Shown one piece after another: positions 46,490-51,488 of a stretch of DNA of 51,488 nt. Within the stretch, counting starts at the first letter, position 1, and every line of letters begins with the position of its first letter. The position numbers and the translations under genes were made by a program. A model generated the notes under the pieces. The model worked only from the letters and a program-made list of their open reading frames with translations, did not search any database and was not told where the DNA came from. This stretch comes from Sphaerotilus sp. (lineage in GTDB: Bacteria > Pseudomonadota > Gammaproteobacteria > Burkholderiales > Burkholderiaceae_C): assembly GCA_013299055.1 (NCBI GenBank), contig JAAFKB010000018.1:1-51488 (forward strand), in the 5' to 3' direction.

Positions 46490-47971
46490 ATGTCCCAGAA
46501 CAACAAGCACGACAAGCACGACAGCAGCGACGGCCGTGACAACAGCGGCAGACAATTTCCGACCTTGAACATCGGATTGCCCCGCACACCGTGGCAGTTC
46601 AGCCTGCTGATCGTGGTCACGGCACTGGTGCCGCTGCTGATGGCGGTGGCGGCCATGCGCTGGGTGGTGGACACTTCGGCACAGGCGCTGGTGGAGACCC
46701 AGGTGGTCAAGACCGAGGCCATCTGGATGGACGCCCTGAAGGATGAGCTGAAACATTTCGTGGAAGTCACCGTCAAGTCGGTGCGGCATGTGGTGGCGAG
46801 CAATCCCGGGGATCTCTCGGCGATGGCCGCCCGCAATCTCGTGCGCCGCATGGACGCCGGGGAAGACGCATACATCTTCATCTACACGCTGGACGGTCGC
46901 AGTGTGGTCCATCCCCGGCTGCCTGGGCTGGAGGGCAAGCTGATCACCACAGCAACCGAGCCCCAGCTGGGCCCCATCATCGAGCGGCTGCTGGCAGAGG
47001 CGAAGAATCCCCAGGACGGCGGCTTCGTCAAGTACGACTGGGCGCGTCCGTCCACAGGCAAGAGCGAACGCAAGCTGGGGTATGTCACGGTGATCCCGGA
47101 GCTGGGCTGGATGGTCGGCACGGGCCTGTACCTGGAGCCGCTGCAGAAGACCTCCGACCAGATCCGTGCCACCGCGCACAGCGCCATCAACGACACGCTG
47201 AACAAGGTCTGGATCATCGCGCTGCTGGCCGTGGGGGGGGTGTTCGCTGGGCTGGCCTATTTGAACGTCCACAAGCAGATGGAAGCCAGTCAGCGGATTC
47301 AGGCCCTGCTGGGCAAGCTCGAAACGGCGCGCGAGACACAACGGCAGGAAATCGCCATGACCTTGCACGATGACACGATGAGCGCGCTGTTCATCGTGAA
47401 ATGCCGGCTGCTGACGGCCATGGCGCAGAAGGATCGGGCCAGCGAGAAGTTGCCGGAGATCCACCAGCTGCTGGACCAGGCCATCAACCAGGTGCGCGAC
47501 ACATCGCACAAGCTACGCCCGACCCTGCTGAACCAGCCCGACGGCCTGCCAAGCGCGCTGCAGGAGGCCGTCCGGGAGTTCAGCGAGCGCAGTGGCGTGG
47601 CCACGCAGGTCCGCGTGGACGGGACAGGCATCGCGTTGCCTATGCCGGTGGCTGAGGCCACGTTCCGCACGGTCGAAGAGGCATTGCGCAACATCGAGAA
47701 GCATGCCCAGGCACGCCAGGTCTGGCTCGTGATGTCGGTGTCACCGGTCGAAGGTCTTGACCTGCGGCTGCGCGATGACGGGCTGGGGTTTTCAATCTCC
47801 ATGTGCAAGCGGCAACCTGGCGGTGGACTGGGCCTGACGCACATGCATGAACGCATCCAGAAGCAAGGCGGCCATTTCGTGATGGCCTCCAGTCAGCTAC
47901 CTGGAGAATCCGGCACAGAGATCACCATCCACTTTTCGGCGGCGGGTCTGCTGGAAAAGGAGACCGCATGA
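46490..47971 (+). CDS. Cache-domain sensor histidine kinase (NarX/DesK type)
   Basis: The protein has 493 residues with GGAGG ahead of the ATG. Membrane helices at about 37-57 and 240-258 flank a periplasmic Cache domain (about 60-225, with DAYIFIYTLDGRSVVHPRLPG and LGYVTVIPELGWMVGTGLYL). The HisKA_3-type dimerisation region has the phosphoacceptor H293 in AMTLHDDTMS, and the HATPase follows (about 385-480, EEALRNIEKHAQA, LRDDGLGF, GGGLGLTHMHERIQ). It pairs with the downstream LuxR-type regulator. Its stop overlaps the next gene by four bases. Cache ligands are often small carboxylates or amino acids. Confidence 0.92.
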   Translation: MSQNNKHDKHDSSDGRDNSGRQFPTLNIGLPRTPWQFSLLIVVTALVPLLMAVAAMRWVVDTSAQALVETQVVKTEAIWMDALKDELKHFVEVTVKSVRHVVASNPGDLSAMAARNLVRRMDAGEDAYIFIYTLDGRSVVHPRLPGLEGKLITTATEPQLGPIIERLLAEAKNPQDGGFVKYDWARPSTGKSERKLGYVTVIPELGWMVGTGLYLEPLQKTSDQIRATAHSAINDTLNKVWIIALLAVGGVFAGLAYLNVHKQMEASQRIQALLGKLETARETQRQEIAMTLHDDTMSALFIVKCRLLTAMAQKDRASEKLPEIHQLLDQAINQVRDTSHKLRPTLLNQPDGLPSALQEAVREFSERSGVATQVRVDGTGIALPMPVAEATFRTVEEALRNIEKHAQARQVWLVMSVSPVEGLDLRLRDDGLGFSISMCKRQPGGGLGLTHMHERIQKQGGHFVMASSQLPGESGTEITIHFSAAGLLEKETA

Positions 47972-48414
47972 CAACCGATGTCCGCACCCGCGTGTTGATC
48001 GTGGACCCCCACAGCTCCCGCGCAGCCCAGCGCGAGTTGCTGGAGGTGGTGCTGGCCAACCGCTGCACGGTGGTGGGCGACTGCGGCAGTGCGGCCGAAG
48101 CGCTGGCCATGGTCGAGCTGGAGCAGCCGCAGGTCGTGCTCACTGGATTGATGCCAAAAGGCATGCCGGGGGTCGCGCTGATCCGCACGCTGGCCCAGCG
48201 GTACCCGGCGCTGGGCCTGATCGTCTGGACCTTCCACGACAGCCCGGAATATGTGCGCGATGCCATGCGTGCCGGTGCGCGGGGCTACATCCTGAAAAGT
48301 GCGCCTATCGACGATGTGGGGCTGGCCATCGCAGCCGTGCGGGCGGGTGGCCGGTTCCTCTCGCAGGGGGTGGTCAATCCAGACGAAGCGTCACCAGGCG
48401 GCCACCATGGCTGA
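47968..48414 (+). CDS. Stand-alone receiver protein lacking the phosphoacceptor aspartate
   Basis: The protein has 148 residues with a receiver fold. The acidic pocket is reduced to D13 (LIVDPH). The phosphoacceptor position is G60 (VVLTGLMPKGMPG where VVLTDL is expected). The switch threonine T88 and K110 (YILKSA) remain. It cannot be phosphorylated at the usual aspartate. It lies between the kinase and the true regulator and overlaps both genes (4 and 8 bases), so it is likely to be made in fixed ratio with them. It may sequester the kinase or dimerise with the regulator (inference). Confidence 0.82.
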   Translation: MTTDVRTRVLIVDPHSSRAAQRELLEVVLANRCTVVGDCGSAAEALAMVELEQPQVVLTGLMPKGMPGVALIRTLAQRYPALGLIVWTFHDSPEYVRDAMRAGARGYILKSAPIDDVGLAIAAVRAGGRFLSQGVVNPDEASPGGHHG

Positions 48415-49219
48415 CAGACTGGACCCGATCCGCATCGTGCTGGTCGATGACGAGCCCCTCGTCCGCGGGGGGCTCCGGTCATTCATGGCGAACTACCCGA
48501 GGTTCGTCTTCGTCGCCGAGGCCGAGTACCCGGACGATGCGCTGCGGCTGATCGACCAGCACGCGCCGGATGTCGTGATCACCGATCTCCGGATGTACAA
48601 GAACGCGCAGGCCCGCACGTACGCCAAGTATGCGGGACTCGATCTGGTGACACGACTGAAGGCCACCCGCCCGCATTTGCCGGTCATGGTGATTTCGTTC
48701 TTCCATGACGACGATGCGCTGGTACGGGTGTTCGAGGCGGGGGCGGCCGGCTTTGTCTCGAAGATGCGCGTGGAAGACTACCCCGCGGCCATCGAGGCCA
48801 TACACGGCGGGGCAGCCTACTTTCCTGGCGAATTGTGGAAGGCGCTGTCCGCGCACGAGCACAAGCCGAACCTCTCGCCACGCGAGCTGCAGGTCAGCCA
48901 TCTGGTGGCCTACGGTCTCAAGAGCAGCGAGATCGGGCGCATGCTCGGCAACATGGCGCCCGGCACGGTGGACACCCACCGCAGCAGCATCATCGGCAAG
49001 CTCAGCATCAGCGGCGACCGGCTGCAGAACGAGTGCATCGAGCTGACTGTGCGCCGCTGGCCAGACTGGCACTACCGTGCCGCCGTGCCCAAGGCGGTCG
49101 ATCTGCACCGGCTGGGCGTGGCGGTCGACCAGATCATCGAGCGACTGGACTTGACGCCCATCGAGATCGAGATCCTCAATCTGGCCGAACTGAAGAAGCG
49201 AGAACGCCCCGCCACCTGA
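48407..49219 (+). CDS. LuxR/NarL-type response regulator with receiver insertion and C-terminal extension
   Basis: The protein has 270 residues from the ATG at 48407. The receiver has D14/D15, the phosphoacceptor D60 (VVITDLRM), a serine switch (VISFFHD) and K114-region FVSKM. Between DLRM and GLDLV there is an extra stretch of about 12 residues (YKNAQARTYAKYA). The LuxR helix-turn-helix (about 162-205, LSPRELQVSHLVAYGLKSSEIGRML) is followed by about 65 extra residues with WPDWHYRAAV. The extension is unusual for NarL-type regulators. It is the output of the preceding kinase. Confidence 0.9.
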   Translation: MADRLDPIRIVLVDDEPLVRGGLRSFMANYPRFVFVAEAEYPDDALRLIDQHAPDVVITDLRMYKNAQARTYAKYAGLDLVTRLKATRPHLPVMVISFFHDDDALVRVFEAGAAGFVSKMRVEDYPAAIEAIHGGAAYFPGELWKALSAHEHKPNLSPRELQVSHLVAYGLKSSEIGRMLGNMAPGTVDTHRSSIIGKLSISGDRLQNECIELTVRRWPDWHYRAAVPKAVDLHRLGVAVDQIIERLDLTPIEIEILNLAELKKRERPAT

Positions 49220-49220
49220 C

Positions 49221-50180
49221 TCATCCACCGAAGCGCGGCACGCCCAGGGTGGCCTTCGTGTCCAGGATGTCCTTCCAGCCCGCCTGGAAGCGGCCCTCCT
49301 TCAAGGTGTCCAGCTGGCGGGTCAGACAACTCTGCAGCCGGGCCACCTGGCGCCCGATCTGGCCACCAGGCTTGAACGGCCGGGTCACCAGCAGATTGGG
49401 CGAGCCCAGGAACGTCAGGTTGTAGGCATCGAGGCCCTGGTAGCTGCGCTTGATGGGCACGAAAGGCGCCTGGATGGGCACATCGAACTCGGCCAGCATC
49501 AGGCCGCTGGTGTGCTTGTGGCGGCTGATGGACGGCAGTGGCCATCCCCCATCGGTGAAGATGGCCTGCACCTGGTTGGCGTTCAGCAGCTCGATGGCCT
49601 TGTCGTCCGATTCGGCGATCACCAGCTCCATGCCGTGGTTCATGGCCTTGTTGAGCGTCTGGCCCAGCAGTTGCGTCGAGCCGACCACCGCCACCTTGGC
49701 CCCCTTGAGTTCGGAGAACTTGCGCAGCACCTTCTTCTGGCTGAAGACCGACAGCTTGTCGGATGGCAGGCGGGAGCCCCCGCGCAGCGTCAGGATGTGC
49801 AGCAGGTTGGTGTGCAGCGGCATGACAGCCTGGAGCGCGGCAATGTGCTCGTCACCCCCCTTGGCCATCTGCTGCAACGTGTCGAGCTGGACCAGACCCA
49901 GCTCCACCTGACTGGCCGACAGCATCATCAGGTTGGGCAGCCCGCCGACGCTGGGCACCGCGCACACGTTCACCTCGGCGCCGCAGACCGCCTGGATGTC
50001 GCGCACCATCAGTTCGTAGAGCTTGCCGGCCGGCCCGCTGCCGATGCGCAGCTCGCAGGTACCCACCGAGTTCGTGGCGTTGTGGGGGTCCGCGACGCCC
50101 GCTGCCTGCGCGCCGACGAACGTGTGGGCGGCACTCAACAGGGCGACAAGGGCGGTCTTGGTGACAGTGCAGGTACGCAT
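49221..50180 (-). CDS. TAXI-family TRAP solute-binding protein (orphan)
   Basis: The protein has 319 residues with a signal peptide (about 1-26). The TAXI pattern is seen: LRIGSGPAGKLYELMVRDI (about 44-62), GGLPNLMMLSASQVELGLVQ, KVAVVGSTQLLGQTLN and GLDAYNLTFLGSPNLLVTR. No fused or separate DctQ/DctM permease genes are nearby. It is convergent with the response regulator at one base. It may give ligand information to the Cache kinase rather than feed a transporter (inference), or it may serve a permease elsewhere. Confidence 0.82.
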   Translation of the reverse strand: MRTCTVTKTALVALLSAAHTFVGAQAAGVADPHNATNSVGTCELRIGSGPAGKLYELMVRDIQAVCGAEVNVCAVPSVGGLPNLMMLSASQVELGLVQLDTLQQMAKGGDEHIAALQAVMPLHTNLLHILTLRGGSRLPSDKLSVFSQKKVLRKFSELKGAKVAVVGSTQLLGQTLNKAMNHGMELVIAESDDKAIELLNANQVQAIFTDGGWPLPSISRHKHTSGLMLAEFDVPIQAPFVPIKRSYQGLDAYNLTFLGSPNLLVTRPFKPGGQIGRQVARLQSCLTRQLDTLKEGRFQAGWKDILDTKATLGVPRFGG

Positions 50181-50208
50181 GGGTTTGCTCCAGATCCAGA
50201 GACAGGGT

Positions 50209-50346
50209 TCAGTTGACGATCACCGGGGCCGGACGGCCTTCCGGGCTGGACGTGGTGGGCAGCTCGGGGCCGAACCACCACAGACCGATCACGATGACCA
50301 GAAACAGCACGGAGGCGATCCAGCGCAGCCAGAGCCAGAAGTTCAT
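50209..50346 (-). CDS. 45-residue single-pass membrane protein, unknown
   Basis: The small gene starts at the ATG at 50346, which overlaps the stop of the upstream gene by four bases (ATGA). The product is one hydrophobic helix (about residues 3-25, rich in Trp and aromatic residues) followed by a short polar, Pro-rich tail. The exact coupling with the coiled-coil gene is the evidence that it is real. No family is recognised. Confidence 0.6.
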   Translation of the reverse strand: MNFWLWLRWIASVLFLVIVIGLWWFGPELPTTSSPEGRPAPVIVN

Positions 50347-51131
50347 GACCGGCTCCTGGTCGGTGACGGGGTGACGGCGCTGACGAGCACTTCCAGCGGT
50401 GGCAGCGGGCGTTCACGGCTCCGGCTGGGGGTGGGCGCCCGTACCGAGCGCATCTCCACATCCAGTTCGGCAAACACGGTGTTGAAGCGGGTCTGCACCG
50501 CCCGCAATGCTTCATCGGTCAACAGACCTTGCAGCAGATCCTCGGTGCCGCTGGGGTGCAGGGCGGACATCACGACCTGGCCTGCCTGTGCGAATTCCCA
50601 CTCGAAGACCTTCTGCTGGACCTGCCCGCGAAAGGCGCCGAGCGCCGCGTGGGCCTCTTCCAGACGGGTGCAGTTGGCCTCGTAGAACGCTTGCATGCGC
50701 TCCACGGCATGTTCCTGTGTGGCCAGGTTCTGGGTCGAGTCCACACGGCGACGCTCGTCGATCATCTGCCGCAACGAGGTGATCTGCGCGCCGATGCCCA
50801 CCAGCGCCTGCCGAAACCCATGCAGCCGCTCCTCGCGCCGCAGGCAGTCGGCCTGCAGCTGCTCGATCGGATTGCGGCGGGCCTCGCGCTTGTGCAGCCC
50901 CAGCACACGGTTTTCCAGCATCTGCACGCCCAGCGGGACCGCCTGGATGGCCGCGAAGCCCACCCCGGCCAGCAGCGCCAGGGCACCCAGTCCAATGCCG
51001 GTGGACACGGCCGACCAGACCAGACCGCTGCCGGCGGCCAATGCGACGACGGTGCCGGCAGTGCCGGCCGCGCGCACCGTCCAGGTCTGGATGACCTGTG
51101 GTGTCAAGTTGTCAGGACGGGTGAGCTTCAT
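50343..51131 (-). CDS. Membrane-anchored coiled-coil protein, unknown
   Basis: The protein has 262 residues. Two hydrophobic segments (about 20-40 and 44-62) form a hairpin in the membrane. A long charged helical region follows (about 70-175, KREARRNPIEQLQADCLRRE and IDERRRVDSTQNLATQEHAVERMQAFYEANC), then a C-terminal Ser/Arg/Pro-rich tail. The helical part recalls PspA-like or phage-shock-type coiled coils in style only. It is coupled to the 45-residue membrane protein. I do not recognise the family. Confidence 0.65.
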   Translation of the reverse strand: MKLTRPDNLTPQVIQTWTVRAAGTAGTVVALAAGSGLVWSAVSTGIGLGALALLAGVGFAAIQAVPLGVQMLENRVLGLHKREARRNPIEQLQADCLRREERLHGFRQALVGIGAQITSLRQMIDERRRVDSTQNLATQEHAVERMQAFYEANCTRLEEAHAALGAFRGQVQQKVFEWEFAQAGQVVMSALHPSGTEDLLQGLLTDEALRAVQTRFNTVFAELDVEMRSVRAPTPSRSRERPLPPLEVLVSAVTPSPTRSRS

Positions 51132-51247
51132 GGCCGGACTCCTTTGTTGGGGCTTTGCGGGGACTTTGTGGGGTGAAAGCGTGGATCCAGTGTCTCCTTC
51201 CGGTGGTGTGGCCGCATCTGGGCGTGGACGCAGGGGGCCTCTGGGCG

Positions 51248-51269
51248 CAAGGGTAGGGTCAAACCCTTG
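51248..51269. repeat. 7-bp inverted repeat in the final intergenic region
   Basis: CAAGGGT (51248-51254) and ACCCTTG (51263-51269) are inverted copies around eight bases. They lie about 60 bases before the hydrolase start, in the 197-base gap between divergent genes, and could be an operator. Nothing else of note is seen in that gap. Confidence 0.35.
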
Positions 51270-51328
51270 GATGCCCGAACAGGGCGATGAACGTGGCGAT
51301 ACTGCACACCCGCTCCAGAGGAACTCCG

Positions 51329-51488
51329 ATGCCGCTCTACCGCGATTTCACCGAACCAGCGCAGATCGACGCCCAGTACAACGCCTCGCTCCAGGTGCCC
51401 GACCCGGCGGCCGAACTGGCGCATTACGTCCGGCAAGCCAGCCGCGCCCGTGCCACCTTGCGCGACGTGCAGGACATCCGCTACGGCC
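51329..51488 (+). CDS. Alpha/beta hydrolase, N-terminal part (possible arylformamidase)
   Basis: The frame opens at the ATG at 51329 with AGAGGA upstream and runs off the right edge after 53 residues. The start MPLYRDFTEPAQIDAQYNAS followed by VPD and the RARATLRDVQDIRYG segment is typical of the kynurenine-formamidase/esterase group of alpha/beta hydrolases. The catalytic serine lies beyond the window, so the activity cannot be confirmed. Confidence 0.65.
   Translation, partial: MPLYRDFTEPAQIDAQYNASLQVPDPAAELAHYVRQASRARATLRDVQDIRYG

Overview
The window is a high-GC chromosomal stretch, densely coded on both strands and with very short spacers. Gene content and style (protocatechuate 4,5-cleavage genes, Bug-type and TRAP binding proteins, Aat-Bpt pair, dnaX-ybaB-recR) point to a betaproteobacterium of the order Burkholderiales, probably near the Leptothrix/Sphaerotilus/Rubrivivax group. 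That placement is inference from reading, not from a search. I see no tRNA, rRNA, CRISPR array, intact insertion sequence or phage.

Region 1 (1-12.1 kb) is the protocatechuate (PCA) 4,5-cleavage pathway: the 3' end of ligJ, then ligK, an NAD-binding dehydrogenase, ligI, ligA, ligB, ligC, a Bug/TctC binding protein, an EamA exporter-like protein and a TetR regulator. Between ligJ and ligK sits a separate two-gene unit, a FecR/LysM protein and a CHASE2-PAS histidine kinase. A T-tailed hairpin precedes it and a perfect inverted repeat follows it.

Region 2 (12.1-19.6 kb) feeds PCA. A TRAP transporter (DctQ, DctM, DctP) is followed by an unusual AroE-like dehydrogenase, an HPPD-like protein without its iron histidines and a QuiC-type 3-dehydroshikimate dehydratase. 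These look like a hydroaromatic (quinate/shikimate-like) uptake and conversion route. VanA (vanillate O-demethylase oxygenase) follows, divergent from a small ferredoxin that matches only the C-terminal domain of VanB.

Region 3 (19.6-30.1 kb) is a second aromatic block: fumarylacetoacetase, a DUF2783 protein, an FAD aromatic monooxygenase, a VOC protein and a metallo-beta-lactamase-fold protein on the minus strand, with a divergent IclR regulator. After a GH75-like secreted protein and a TerB-like protein come a GST, an acyl-CoA dehydrogenase and an intact 4-hydroxyphenylpyruvate dioxygenase. No cupin homogentisate dioxygenase is in the window.

Region 4 (30.1-46.4 kb) is mainly housekeeping: ribA, a divergent nadC, def, SPFH/NfeD, bpt, aat, a PurM-like protein, dnaX, ybaB, recR, mltD, gloB, a methyltransferase and rnhA. 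It is interrupted by a degenerate tyrosine-recombinase-like gene and a periplasmic caspase-like protein with a membrane partner.

Region 5 (46.5-51.5 kb) holds a signalling cluster: a Cache histidine kinase, a receiver protein lacking the phosphoacceptor aspartate, a LuxR-type response regulator with a receiver insertion and a convergent orphan TAXI binding protein. Two translationally coupled genes of unknown function follow, then the start of an alpha/beta hydrolase.
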